Source of the DNA: Desulfobulbaceae bacterium
GTDB lineage: Bacteria > Desulfobacterota > Desulfobulbia > Desulfobulbales > SURF-16
Assembly (NCBI GenBank): GCA_002868945.1
Contig: PKTX01000034.1
Span: forward strand, 1 to 53,721
Length of the DNA: 53,721 nucleotides
Direction of reading: 5' to 3'
A program made the translations under genes and the position numbers. Below the pieces are notes generated by a model. It was not told where the DNA came from. It worked only from the letters and a program-made list of their open reading frames with translations, and made no database searches. Below, in pieces: positions 14,939 through 24,138 of this stretch; position 1 is the first letter of the stretch, and every line of letters starts with the position of its first letter.

Positions 14939-15989
14939 CAGACCCCTGGTCTTCATCGTTGACGATGTGGCCGAAAATATCCAGATCGCCCTGAGTCATC
15001 TCAGCCAGCTCAACTGCGACTTTGCCTACGCCACCAGCGGTGAACAGGCCCTGGAACGCATCTGGACGGCCCGGCCCCAGCTCATCCTCATGGATGTGGT
15101 GATGCCCGGCATGGATGGCTATGAGACGGTCAAGGCCCTGAAGCAGGAAAAGATAACAGCCTCGATCCCGGTGATCTTCCTCACGGCCCGTAACGAGCCG
15201 GAGGATATTGCCATGGGCTTTGACAGCGGCGGCGTGGACTATATCACCAAGCCCTTTTCCGGCCAGGAGCTGCGCGCCAGGGTCACCACCCGCCTGGAGA
15301 TCGCCGCCTACCGCGACAACCTTGAGGAACAGGTCACGGCCCGCACCGGCGAGATCGAACTGCTCAAGGACGTGGTGATCGAGGCCATGGGTGAGCTGGC
15401 CGAGTACCGCGACCCGGAAACCGGCAGCCACATCAAGCGCACCCAGCACTATGTCCAGGCCCTGGCCCGCCGGCTGTCAAGCTATGAGCAGTTTCAGGAC
15501 CGCCTCCACCCGGAGCACATCGCCCTGCTCTTCAAATCGGCCCCCCTCCACGATATCGGCAAGGTGGCGATCCGCGACAGCATCCTGTTGAAGCCGGGCA
15601 AGTTGACCAGTGACGAGTTCGAAACCATGAAACTGCACACCACCTATGGGGAAAATGTCATCAAGAAGCTGGAGAAGAAGGTGGGCGAAAGCTCCTTTCT
15701 CCACTACTCCAAAGAGATCGCCGGCAGCCACCACGAGCGCTTTGACGGCACCGGCTACCCCCGCGGCCTGATGGGCAACGAGATTCCGCTCTCCGGCCGG
15801 ATCATGGCCATTGCCGATGTCTATGACGCCCTGATCAATGTCCGGGTCTACAAGGAGGCCTACTCCCACGACAAGGCCCTGGCCATCATGGCCGAGGCAC
15901 GCGGCTCCCACTTTGATCCGGTTATCTTTGACGCCTTTATCGAGCTGAGTCCGGATTTTCAGGCCATTGCCCGACGTTTCCAGGATTAA
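14928..15989 (+). CDS. Response regulator with HD-GYP phosphodiesterase domain
   Basis: The protein has 353 residues. The receiver domain (about 5-125) has D43-like LILMDVVMPGMDGYE and the conserved K in YITKPF. After a coiled linker, the HD-GYP domain (about 155-345) contains H208-D209 in LHDIGKVAI and HHERFDGTGYPRG, the metal and GYP motifs of enzymes that degrade cyclic di-GMP. The gene overlaps the hybrid kinase gene by 11 bp, so phosphorylation by that kinase is expected. Its activity should lower cyclic di-GMP and so affect motility or attachment. Confidence 0.92.
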   Translation: MESNRPLVFIVDDVAENIQIALSHLSQLNCDFAYATSGEQALERIWTARPQLILMDVVMPGMDGYETVKALKQEKITASIPVIFLTARNEPEDIAMGFDSGGVDYITKPFSGQELRARVTTRLEIAAYRDNLEEQVTARTGEIELLKDVVIEAMGELAEYRDPETGSHIKRTQHYVQALARRLSSYEQFQDRLHPEHIALLFKSAPLHDIGKVAIRDSILLKPGKLTSDEFETMKLHTTYGENVIKKLEKKVGESSFLHYSKEIAGSHHERFDGTGYPRGLMGNEIPLSGRIMAIADVYDALINVRVYKEAYSHDKALAIMAEARGSHFDPVIFDAFIELSPDFQAIARRFQD

Positions 15990-16019
15990 CAAGAAGACCT
16001 CGAGGCAGAGCGGCCCTCC

Positions 16020-18143
16020 TCAGTCCTGCAGGGCCTTGTGGATGGTGTTGAGCAGGTCCACCATGGTGTAGGGCTTGGCCACATAGGCAAGGGCTCCTTC
16101 CTCCAGGATTTCCTGCAGGGAATCATCCACGGCATAGCCGCTGGCAATGATGACCTTGACCTGCGGTTTCAAGGCCAACAACTCCTTGAGGCAGCGCCGG
16201 CCGCCCATGCCCGGCATGCTGACATCAAGCAGGACCAGATCAATCTCGTCCCCCTGTTGCCTGAAGATCTCCACGGCCTCCTCACCGCTGCCGGCCAGCA
16301 GCACCTGATAGCCGTTGTCCTCCAACAACCTCTTGCCGATATCAAGCAGACTCTTTTCATCGTCCACCAGCAGCACGGTTTCGTTCTGCCCGGAGGGGAT
16401 CGACAAGGGCGCGGCGCGGCGGCGCGGTACGCTGCCCTGCTCCCGGCCGGTGGGCAGATAAATCTCAAAGGTGGTGCCCCGGCCGGGCGTGCTGTGACAG
16501 CCGATATAGCCGTGATGCCCCTTGATGATGCCATAGACCACGGAAAGACCCAGGCCGGTACCGGCGCCCACCTCCTTGGTGGTGAAAAAGGGGTTGAAGA
16601 TCTGGGCCACGGTGTCAGGCCCCATACCCTGGCCGCTGTCGCGCACAATCAGGCGGAGGTAGCAGCCCGGCTTGATGTCCGGCACCAGGGGCGGCGCCTG
16701 CTCGCTGATCTCCAGCCGCTCCGTCTTAATGGTGAGGCGGCCGCCGTCCGGCATGGCATCCTTGGCATTGGTGGCCAGATTAACCAGGACCTGCTCCAGT
16801 TGACCGGCATCAGCGCGGATGGTGCCGGCCTTTGCGGCAAAATCGGTGTCAATGCGAATTTCACGGGGCAGGGTCTTCTCAAGAATGGTAACGGCATGGG
16901 CCACTATTTCATTGATATCAACATCCGTGAAGTCAATAAGCTCGGCCTTGCGACTAAAGGCCAGAATACGTTTAATGAGCTCCGAGGCCCGTTTGCCCGA
17001 GGTGATGATCTCCTGCAGGTGTTCCGGTCGGGTGACGCCGTCGCGGCTGTACAGGGCCAGGGTCAGTTCGGCGTAGCCGATCATGGCGGCCAGGATATTG
17101 TTGAACTCATGGGCAATACCGCCGGCCAGGGTGCCCACCGCCTCCATCTTCTGGGCGTGGAGAAGCTGTTCCTCCAGACGCCGACGCTCCTCGTCCGCCT
17201 GGATGCGCGCCGAGATATCACGCGCCAGGCCCAGGACAAGGGGAGGCTGCTGCCGGCCGATAAAACCGGCCCGTATTTCCACCGGAAAGGTGGTGCCGTC
17301 CTTACGGCGATGCACACTTTCAAAGGTGGCGGCCCGGCCGGTGTCAAAATGGCTGCGCCAGAACTCCTGCAAGGCCGGACGAGTCGGAGCCTGGGGATCG
17401 ACATCCTGAACGCGCATGTGCAGCAGCTCCTCCCTGCTGTAGCCCAGGGTGGTCTGCGCCGCCTGGTTGACATCAATGAGGTTGCCGTCAAAATCGCTGA
17501 CAAAGATGGCGTCACCGGCCTGCTCAAAGAGGCTGCGGAAACGCTCCTCGCTTACAAGCAGTTGCCGCTCCATATCGAGCCGTTTCTGCTGATCGGCCAA
17601 GAGCAGGGCCAGGAGCAGGGTGGCCAGCGGATAAATCAGCATAACCGGCCAGGCGATTCGGGAGACGATCTGCCAGGCCAGCTCCCGGGGCAGGATAAAC
17701 ATGCAGAGCAGCATGACGGCATGCACCAGCAGGCCGCAGAGGTAAAAATAAAAGAGAGTGCCCGGCCGACCCCACGTCTTGCGGCCGTAGTAGAAGAGAA
17801 CACCGATAAGGGCGGCGCTCAGGGTGGTGGCAATACCAGGGGCCAGGCCCATCCCGCCCAGCCAGATTCGATACAAAATGGTTACCAAGGCGGCGATGGC
17901 GGCGGTGACGGGGCCGCAGAACAGCCCGGCAACAGAGATAACCACGGTACGGGTGTCGAAAATGAGGCCCGGCCCCATCTCCATGGGACTGAGCATGACC
18001 CCCACGGCCATCAGCCCGAAGAGCAGGCCGCAGCTGATACAGCCAACCAGATCGTCGCGCTGCCAGCGCCGCGTCACCAGGGTATAGAGGTAGCTTAAGG
18101 CCACCAGGAGGGCGGCATTATTGACAAAGGACTGAAAGACCAT
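16020..18143 (-). CDS. Hybrid histidine kinase with LytS-like 5TM sensor
   Basis: The protein has 707 residues. Five or six hydrophobic helices (about 5-185) with GLLFGLMAVGVML, MGPGLIFDTRTVVISVAGLFCGP and IWLGGMGLAPGI match the 5TMR-LYT sensor. Then come a PAS domain (about 200-320, FRSLFEQAGDAIFVSDFDGNLIDVN), a HisKA box with GTLAGGIAHEFNNILAAMIGYAE, and an ATPase domain with DSGQGMGPDTVAQIFNPFFTTKEVGAGTGLGLSVV. A C-terminal receiver follows with LVLLDVSMPGMGG and the conserved KPY. No partner regulator lies beside it; it is convergent with the HD-GYP gene 30 bp away. LytS-type sensors respond to small metabolites or envelope state, but the ligand here is unknown. Confidence 0.9.
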   Translation of the reverse strand: MVFQSFVNNAALLVALSYLYTLVTRRWQRDDLVGCISCGLLFGLMAVGVMLSPMEMGPGLIFDTRTVVISVAGLFCGPVTAAIAALVTILYRIWLGGMGLAPGIATTLSAALIGVLFYYGRKTWGRPGTLFYFYLCGLLVHAVMLLCMFILPRELAWQIVSRIAWPVMLIYPLATLLLALLLADQQKRLDMERQLLVSEERFRSLFEQAGDAIFVSDFDGNLIDVNQAAQTTLGYSREELLHMRVQDVDPQAPTRPALQEFWRSHFDTGRAATFESVHRRKDGTTFPVEIRAGFIGRQQPPLVLGLARDISARIQADEERRRLEEQLLHAQKMEAVGTLAGGIAHEFNNILAAMIGYAELTLALYSRDGVTRPEHLQEIITSGKRASELIKRILAFSRKAELIDFTDVDINEIVAHAVTILEKTLPREIRIDTDFAAKAGTIRADAGQLEQVLVNLATNAKDAMPDGGRLTIKTERLEISEQAPPLVPDIKPGCYLRLIVRDSGQGMGPDTVAQIFNPFFTTKEVGAGTGLGLSVVYGIIKGHHGYIGCHSTPGRGTTFEIYLPTGREQGSVPRRRAAPLSIPSGQNETVLLVDDEKSLLDIGKRLLEDNGYQVLLAGSGEEAVEIFRQQGDEIDLVLLDVSMPGMGGRRCLKELLALKPQVKVIIASGYAVDDSLQEILEEGALAYVAKPYTMVDLLNTIHKALQD

Positions 18144-18165
18144 AGACTCACCCGGCCGGTGGAAC

Positions 18166-18621
18166 TCAGCGATAATCCTTACGGATACGGTCCATTTCGC
18201 GGGCCGCCTCTTTTTTCTTCAGGGTCTGACGTTTATCGTACTGGGTCTTGCCTTTGGCAAGGCCCAGGCCCACCTTGACCTTGCCACTGGGCGAGAAGTA
18301 GATCTTCAGAGGGATGAGGGAAAACCCCTTTTCCTGAACCTTGCCGATCAGTTTATCAATCTCCCGCTTGTGGAGCAGCAACTTTCTGACCCGCATGGGA
18401 TCGGGCGCGGCGTGGGTGGCAAACTTGTAGGGCGAGATATGCATGTTGTGCACCCAAATCTCGCCGTTTTTGACGCGGGCATAACTGTCGCGCAGGTTGA
18501 CCCGCCCGGCCCGCAGGGATTTGACCTCGGGGCCGAGCAGGACAATGCCCGCCTCATACTCCTTATCGATATGAAAATCGTGGTACGCCTTTTTGTTCTT
18601 GGCAACGATCTTGATGCTCAT
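18166..18621 (-). CDS. smpB: SsrA-binding protein SmpB
   Basis: The protein has 151 residues, the usual SmpB length. Family signatures are [68 protein letters not shown] and the basic tail [24 protein letters not shown]. SmpB binds tmRNA, fills the empty decoding site with its tail and allows trans-translation of stalled ribosomes. The tmRNA gene lies about 6 kb away in the same window, on the same strand. The gene ends 22 bp from the LytS-like kinase gene start. Confidence 0.97.
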   Translation of the reverse strand: MSIKIVAKNKKAYHDFHIDKEYEAGIVLLGPEVKSLRAGRVNLRDSYARVKNGEIWVHNMHISPYKFATHAAPDPMRVRKLLLHKREIDKLIGKVQEKGFSLIPLKIYFSPSGKVKVGLGLAKGKTQYDKRQTLKKKEAAREMDRIRKDYR

Positions 18622-18724
18622 ACGCCTCTTCCTTCCATCAGTATAATCCTTCTCCCCACACTCCGCCTCCCCCTATACACCAGAACGAACAAATAAAAAA
18701 GACGGGACACACGACGATTAAACA

Positions 18725-18768
18725 CAAAGGCACAGAGAATAAGGTGCACCATGACCTCTGTGTCTTTG
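18725..18768. repeat. Imperfect 13-bp inverted repeat
   Basis: CAAAGGCACAGAG (18725-18737) pairs with CTCTGTGTCTTTG (18756-18768) with one mismatch. It lies in the 200-bp gap downstream of the GspE/PilB-like gene and could form a hairpin in that transcript. There is no T-run, so it is not a standard terminator. Confidence 0.5.
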
Positions 18769-18822
18769 CACCCCTCAAGGGGTATTAGACAGAATGCCTT
18801 GTGTGAAAATAATCGAGGCCGC

Positions 18823-20616
18823 TTACACGCTGCCGGTAACGCGCACCGCCTCGGCAAATGTGGTGATGCCGCGGCGCACCTTGTCCCAGGCATCCTCCTT
18901 GAGGGTGGTCATGCCCTCGGCCGTGGCCACCTTCTGCAGCTCCGAGGCCGGTGCCGATCCGGCAACCTTGGCCTTGATGGCATCGGACATGGGGAAGATC
19001 TCAAAGACGCCACAGCGCCCGTAATAGCCGGTACCGCGGCACTTGCGGCAGCCCTTGCCCTGGTAGAGGACCATCTCCGGCCTGTCGGGCAGCGGGAAAC
19101 CAAAGCCCTGCAGGGCGCTGATCGGCATGGTTACCTCCTCCTTGCAGTCGCTACAGATGGTGCGCACCAGGCGCTGGGCCATGGCGCCGAGCATGGTGGA
19201 GCTGACCAGAAAGGGCTGTACGCCGAGCTCGATGAGGCGGGTAATGGAGGTGACGGCGTCGTTGGTGTGCAGGGTGGAAAAGACCAGATGGCCGGTGAGG
19301 GCGGCCTGCACGGCATGGGCGGCGGTCTCATAATCGCGGATCTCGCCGATCATGATGATATCGGGATCCTGCCGCAGAATATTACGCAGGATGGTGGAAA
19401 AGGTCACGTCGATCTGGCTCTGCACCGAGATCTGATTAAAGGCCTCGTAGACCATCTCCACCGGGTCCTCCACCGTGGTGATGTTGATTTCCGGACTGGC
19501 CACATGGTGCAGGGTGGAGTAAAGGGTGGTGGATTTCCCGGAACCGGTGGGGCCGGTGACCAGGACAATGCCGTGCGGCGCCTCGACAAAGGACTTATAG
19601 ACCGCCAAGTCGCGCTCGTTGAAACCGATATCCTCGATATTCTGGAAGAGCACCTCGGAGTTGAGAATACGCAGCACCGCCTTTTCGCCAAAGGAAACCG
19701 GCACGGTGGAGACGCGAATCTCCGCCTCCTGGTCATGGTGCTGCACCTTGATACGCCCATCCTGGGGCCGGCGTTTTTCGGCAATATCAAGACGGGCCAG
19801 AAACTTGATGCGGCTGACCATGGCGGCATGCACCACCTTGGGCAGCTCATAGATGGTGTGCAGGACACCATCTATGCGGAAACGGACCAGGCTCTTGGCG
19901 CGCTTGGGCTCAATGTGGATGTCCGAGGCGCGCTCATCAAAGGCGTAGTTGAACATGTGGTTGACCGCTGCCTTGATATTCTTGTCCGACGAGCTGATCT
20001 CCCGGGCCGTGCCGATCTTGACCAGCTGTTCGAGGTTGCTGATATCGACACTGGGACCGGCCAGGTGGTCCTCGGCAGCCGAAATGGAGCTCTGAAAGCC
20101 GAAAAACTCGGCCAGGATACGGCTGATTTCGCTCTTGGTGGCCAGATGGGCCCGGATGCGCATCTGCTTGGCCTGCATGACATCTTCCAGGATGGCCAGC
20201 TCGCCCGGCTCATAAACCGCCATCTCCAGGATGCCGTTTCGCACCTCAAAGGGCACCAGCAGATGGCGCATGGCAAAGTTCTGGGGGATGGTCTTGGTCA
20301 CCACCTCCATGTCCAGCTCCAGGGGATCAAGCTTCTTAAAGGGCAGCCCCCGATCCTGGGCCACGGTGCGGATGATCTCCTCTTCGCTGAGGAACTCGCC
20401 CCGGCGTCCGGGGATCTCCAGGTTAAAGGAAAGAATGACGTCCACCAGATCAAGGCGCTGTTCGTTCTTGTCAATGCCGCGGTCGCGCAGCTTGTGCATC
20501 AGATTCTGGCGCTGCAGCTCCTTCTTCAGGGAGATCATCTTGCGCTGTTCACTGCTGATGAGCTGATGACGGAAGAGAAGGTCGAGCAGGTATTGTTCGT
20601 CGTTCAAAAGCTGCAT
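18823..20616 (-). CDS. GspE/PilB family secretion or pilus ATPase
   Basis: The protein has 597 residues from the ATG at 20616; a longer TTG start at 20670 is less likely. An N-terminal MshEN-like region (about 60-150) is followed by the AAA motor. Visible motifs are Walker A GPTGSGKSTTLYS, an Asp box TTVEDPVE, Walker B DPDIIMIGEIRD and a His box GHLVFSTLHTNDA. A C-SDC...C-RKC zinc site lies near the C-terminus. The family powers assembly of type II secretion pseudopili or type IV pili from the inner membrane. No other gsp or pil gene lies nearby, so the machine it serves cannot be named. A -10-like TATATA (20688-20693) with TTTACT 18 bp upstream may be its promoter. Confidence 0.9.
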   Translation of the reverse strand: MQLLNDEQYLLDLLFRHQLISSEQRKMISLKKELQRQNLMHKLRDRGIDKNEQRLDLVDVILSFNLEIPGRRGEFLSEEEIIRTVAQDRGLPFKKLDPLELDMEVVTKTIPQNFAMRHLLVPFEVRNGILEMAVYEPGELAILEDVMQAKQMRIRAHLATKSEISRILAEFFGFQSSISAAEDHLAGPSVDISNLEQLVKIGTAREISSSDKNIKAAVNHMFNYAFDERASDIHIEPKRAKSLVRFRIDGVLHTIYELPKVVHAAMVSRIKFLARLDIAEKRRPQDGRIKVQHHDQEAEIRVSTVPVSFGEKAVLRILNSEVLFQNIEDIGFNERDLAVYKSFVEAPHGIVLVTGPTGSGKSTTLYSTLHHVASPEINITTVEDPVEMVYEAFNQISVQSQIDVTFSTILRNILRQDPDIIMIGEIRDYETAAHAVQAALTGHLVFSTLHTNDAVTSITRLIELGVQPFLVSSTMLGAMAQRLVRTICSDCKEEVTMPISALQGFGFPLPDRPEMVLYQGKGCRKCRGTGYYGRCGVFEIFPMSDAIKAKVAGSAPASELQKVATAEGMTTLKEDAWDKVRRGITTFAEAVRVTGSV

Positions 20617-20670
20617 ATAATCTCTTTTTTTACCTTGCCGGAGGCATAAAAAACGGAAACGCCGTTTCAA

Positions 20671-21012
20671 AAAAGGGGCTGATTGAGTATATAGATGTTG
20701 TAACGCAAAACAGTAAAAGTCACAAAGAAGTAATTGCTTATTTTCCTTGGCCTTTATGGTATCCGGGCCGCCCGCAACTCGTTATTTTGGGCCTGTTTCT
20801 TCGGCCCGACTCAGAAACAAGGTATTTCGGAGTTTCGCAGGCTCGCTTCCCTGTTCGAGATGACCAAACAGCCGGCCTGCAAAAGCAGCTCCAGGATATT
20901 CGGAGTGTCGCAGGCCCGCCGCTATAGAGAGATATGGGCGCATTTTACATGAAGGCTGTAACGCAGAGCTCGCGCAACAGGACCATTGCATACATACAAA
21001 AAGGAGTTCCCC
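20671..21012. repeat. Intergenic region with a copy of a dispersed repeat
   Basis: No gene is seen. Positions 20812-20861 (CAGAAACAAGGTATTTCGGA onward, through GGCTCGCTTCCCTGTTCGAG) are nearly identical to 29645-29694. A shorter echo, TTCGGAGTGTCGCAGGC, follows near 20900. The probable GspE/PilB promoter occupies 20688-20717 on the minus strand. Confidence 0.65.
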
Positions 21013-24003
21013 ATGCTCGCACGCATCCAGGTCGGTCTTAAGCCTGCCTTTCGTGATTCTTTCGGCGAAACCACCGCCAGTCGCATCAAAAACGATCTGG
21101 GTCTGCCGGTGGATTCGGTGCGCACCATCAAGGTCTTCACCGTGGAGGCCGACATCACTGACGACCAGCTGCTGGCCGCCGCCCAGGGACCTTACTGCGA
21201 CCCGGTCACCCAGGACTATTCCCTCGGCCCCCTGGCCCTGGACTGGCACTATGATTTTGACTGGCTCATCGAGGTGGGCTTCCGGCCCGGTGTCACCGAC
21301 AACGAGGGCCGTACCGCGGCCCAGGCCCTGGAGCTCATGCTGGGCAGAAAGCTTGCGAGCCACGAGGCGGTCTACACCTCCACCCAGTTTCTCATGTGCG
21401 GCAGCCTCAGCCAAGAGGAGGCCGAGACCATTGCCAAGAAGGCCCTGGCCAACGAACTGATCCAGCGCTTTACCATCATCAGCCATGCCGACTTTGTCAA
21501 GGAGGGCGGCCTCAAGCCCTATGCCGCCAAGGTGGTTTCCGAGACCAAGGCGGTGGTGGACGAGGTCGACCTTGATGTCTCCGACGAGGAACTGCTACGC
21601 ATCAGCCGCGACGGCGTCCTGGCCCTGACCCTGGATGAGATGACCTTTATCCGCAGCTATCTCGCCCAACCGGAGGTGGTGGAACAGCGCCGCGCCCATA
21701 ACCTTTCCACCAAGGTGACCGATGTGGAGCTGGAGGCCCTGGCCCAGACCTGGTCCGAGCACTGCAAGCACAAGATCTTCTCCGGCAATATCGAATACCA
21801 CGATCTCGACGCCGGCACCGTGGAAAAGGTGGAGAGCCTCTTTGACTCCTACATCCGCACCCCCACGGCCGAGATCCGTAAGCGCATGGGGGACAAGGAT
21901 TGGTGCCTGTCGGTCTTCAAGGATAACGCCGGTGTCATTAGCTTTGACAACGAGTGGAACGTGGTCTTCAAGGTGGAGACCCATAACAGCCCCTCGGCCC
22001 TGGACCCGTACGGCGGCGCCCTCACCGGCATTGTCGGCGTCAACCGCGACCCCTTTGGCACCGGCATGGGTGCCAAACTGCTCTGCAACACCAACATGTT
22101 CTGCTTTGCGACGCCCTTCTACGATAAGGAGATCCCGGCGCGGCTGCTGCACCCCAAACGCATCCAGGAAGGGGTGCGTGAGGGGGTTGAGCATGGCGGT
22201 AACAAGAGCGGTATTCCCACGGTGAACGGCTCCCTCTATTTTGATGACCGCTTTGCCGGCAAACCCCTGGTCTTCTGCGGCACGGTGGGCATCATGCCCA
22301 AGGAGATTAACGGCAAGCCCTCCCATGAAAAGATGGCCCTGCCCGGTGACCTCATCGTCATGACCGGCGGCCGCATCGGCAAGGACGGCATCCACGGCGC
22401 CACCTTCTCCTCCGAGGAGCTCAACGAAAACTCACCGGCCACCGCCGTGCAGATCGGCGACCCCATCACCCAGAAAAAGATGTTCGACTGCCTGATCAAG
22501 GCACGCGACATGGGACTCTACCGCTGTATCACCGATAACGGCGCCGGTGGCCTCTCCTCGTCGGTGGGCGAGATGGCCGAATTCACCGGCGGCTTTGAGC
22601 TGCACCTGGATCGGGCGCCGCTCAAGTATGCCGGTCTGCAGCCCTGGGAGATCTTCCTCTCCGAGGCCCAGGAGCGTATGACCCTGGCCGTGCCGCCGGA
22701 AAAGATCGACGGCTTCATGGCCCTGTGCCGGAAGATGGATGTGGAGGCCACCCTCCTCGGCACCTTCACCGACTCCGGCAAGTTCCACTGCCTCTATGAC
22801 GGCAAGACCGTGGCCTTTATGGACATGGATTTTGTCTACAAGGCCCTGCCGCCCATGGAGATGGTGGCCAAGTGGCAACAGAAGAGCTTTGCCGAACCGC
22901 AGCTGCCGGCCGTGCCCGACCTGGCCGACGAGTTGAAAAAGCTGCTCGCCAGCCTCAACATCTGCTCCAAGGAGTATGTCGTCCGCCAGTATGACCATGA
23001 GGTGCAGGGCATCTCTGTGGTCAAGCCCCTCACCGGTGTAGCCAACGACGGCCCCTCGGACGCCGCCGTGGTGCGACCGCTCTTTGACTCCTTTGCCGGC
23101 CTGGTCATCTCGCACGGTGTCTGTCCGCGCTACTCGGACATCGACACCTACCACATGACGGCCTGCGCCATTGACGAGGCGGTGCGCAACGCCATCTCGG
23201 TCGGCGGTTCCCTGGAGAGGATGGCAGGCCTGGACAACTTCTGCTGGTGCGACCCCATCCAGTCGGACAAGACGCCGGACGGCCACTACAAGCTGGCCCA
23301 GCTGGTGCGCGCCAACCGTGCCCTGGCCCATTACGCCAAGGCCTACGGCGTGCCGCCCATCTCCGGCAAGGACTCCATGAAGAACGATTATATGATGGAG
23401 GGCACCAAGATCTCCATTCCGCCCACCCTGCTCTTTTCGGTGATGGCCAAGATCGACGACGTCCGCAAGGCCGTTACCATGGACGCCAAGCGGGCCGGTG
23501 ACGTGGTCTATGTGCTGGGCACCACCTATGCCGAACTGGGCGCCTCCGAGTATGCCGTGCTGCACGGCGGTCTCGGCAACGCCGTTCCCAAGGTGCGCGA
23601 GGCCGACTCCCTGCCGCGCTACCGGGCCCTGGAACAGGCCATCAAGGCGGGCCTGGTGGCCTCCTGCCATGACTGCTCGGACGGCGGCCTGGGCGTGGCC
23701 CTGGCCGAGACCGCCTTCAGCGGCAATCTGGGCATGGATCTTGACCTGCGCCAGGCACCCCGACACGATATCCACCGTGATGACGTGCTGCTCTTCTCCG
23801 AATCGCAGAGCCGTTTTGTGGTGACGGTGCCGGCCGACAAGGCCGCCGCCTTTGAGGCTGTCATGGCCGACACCGGCCTGGGTCGCCTGGGCACGGTAAC
23901 CGCCGAAACAATCCTGCAGGCCACCGGCCTCGGCGGCGCCCCGGTGCTCCGTGCCGATCTGGCGGAGCTGAAGCAGGCCTGGCAGGCCACCCTGGCCTTT
24001 TAG
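21013..24003 (+). CDS. purL: Phosphoribosylformylglycinamidine synthase, PurS-PurL fusion
   Basis: The protein has 996 residues from the ATG at 21013, which has AAGGAG 7 nt upstream; an ATG at 20986 lacks an SD. Residues 1-80 resemble a PurS-like domain. The remainder is the PurL synthetase: TWSEHCKHKIFSGNI, FKVETHNSPSALDPYGGALTGIVGVNRD, GNKSGIPTVNG and DNGAGGLSSSVGEMAEFTGG, with a second AIR-synthase-like repeat from about 670 containing ISGKDSMKN and SCHDCSDGGLGVALAE. There is no C-terminal glutaminase, so a separate PurQ must supply ammonia. It catalyses the ATP-dependent conversion of FGAR to FGAM in purine synthesis, in the cytoplasm. Confidence 0.95.
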   Translation: MLARIQVGLKPAFRDSFGETTASRIKNDLGLPVDSVRTIKVFTVEADITDDQLLAAAQGPYCDPVTQDYSLGPLALDWHYDFDWLIEVGFRPGVTDNEGRTAAQALELMLGRKLASHEAVYTSTQFLMCGSLSQEEAETIAKKALANELIQRFTIISHADFVKEGGLKPYAAKVVSETKAVVDEVDLDVSDEELLRISRDGVLALTLDEMTFIRSYLAQPEVVEQRRAHNLSTKVTDVELEALAQTWSEHCKHKIFSGNIEYHDLDAGTVEKVESLFDSYIRTPTAEIRKRMGDKDWCLSVFKDNAGVISFDNEWNVVFKVETHNSPSALDPYGGALTGIVGVNRDPFGTGMGAKLLCNTNMFCFATPFYDKEIPARLLHPKRIQEGVREGVEHGGNKSGIPTVNGSLYFDDRFAGKPLVFCGTVGIMPKEINGKPSHEKMALPGDLIVMTGGRIGKDGIHGATFSSEELNENSPATAVQIGDPITQKKMFDCLIKARDMGLYRCITDNGAGGLSSSVGEMAEFTGGFELHLDRAPLKYAGLQPWEIFLSEAQERMTLAVPPEKIDGFMALCRKMDVEATLLGTFTDSGKFHCLYDGKTVAFMDMDFVYKALPPMEMVAKWQQKSFAEPQLPAVPDLADELKKLLASLNICSKEYVVRQYDHEVQGISVVKPLTGVANDGPSDAAVVRPLFDSFAGLVISHGVCPRYSDIDTYHMTACAIDEAVRNAISVGGSLERMAGLDNFCWCDPIQSDKTPDGHYKLAQLVRANRALAHYAKAYGVPPISGKDSMKNDYMMEGTKISIPPTLLFSVMAKIDDVRKAVTMDAKRAGDVVYVLGTTYAELGASEYAVLHGGLGNAVPKVREADSLPRYRALEQAIKAGLVASCHDCSDGGLGVALAETAFSGNLGMDLDLRQAPRHDIHRDDVLLFSESQSRFVVTVPADKAAAFEAVMADTGLGRLGTVTAETILQATGLGGAPVLRADLAELKQAWQATLAF

Positions 24004-24138
24004 AGCGCCTGAAGATTCGAGGCCGACTTGAGGGTACCGCTGTCCGGCTGGTCTCCTCAGCCGGCCCCGATCCGCCCGGACCAGCAGCGGCCTAGCCGCT
24101 GCCATCCTCTTTCACCCCTTCATCGCCACCGTGACTTT

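Noticed and set aside
16038-18098. A 686-codon open frame on the plus strand
   Set aside because: It is the antisense shadow of the LytS-type hybrid kinase, whose domains are intact on the minus strand; its product is low-complexity His/Gly/Ala-rich.
18751-20649. A 632-codon open frame on the plus strand
   Set aside because: Antisense of the GspE/PilB ATPase gene, with no recognisable domain.
22432-24105. A 557-codon minus-strand frame
   Set aside because: Antisense of purSL; long frames on the opposite strand are expected from GC-rich codon use.
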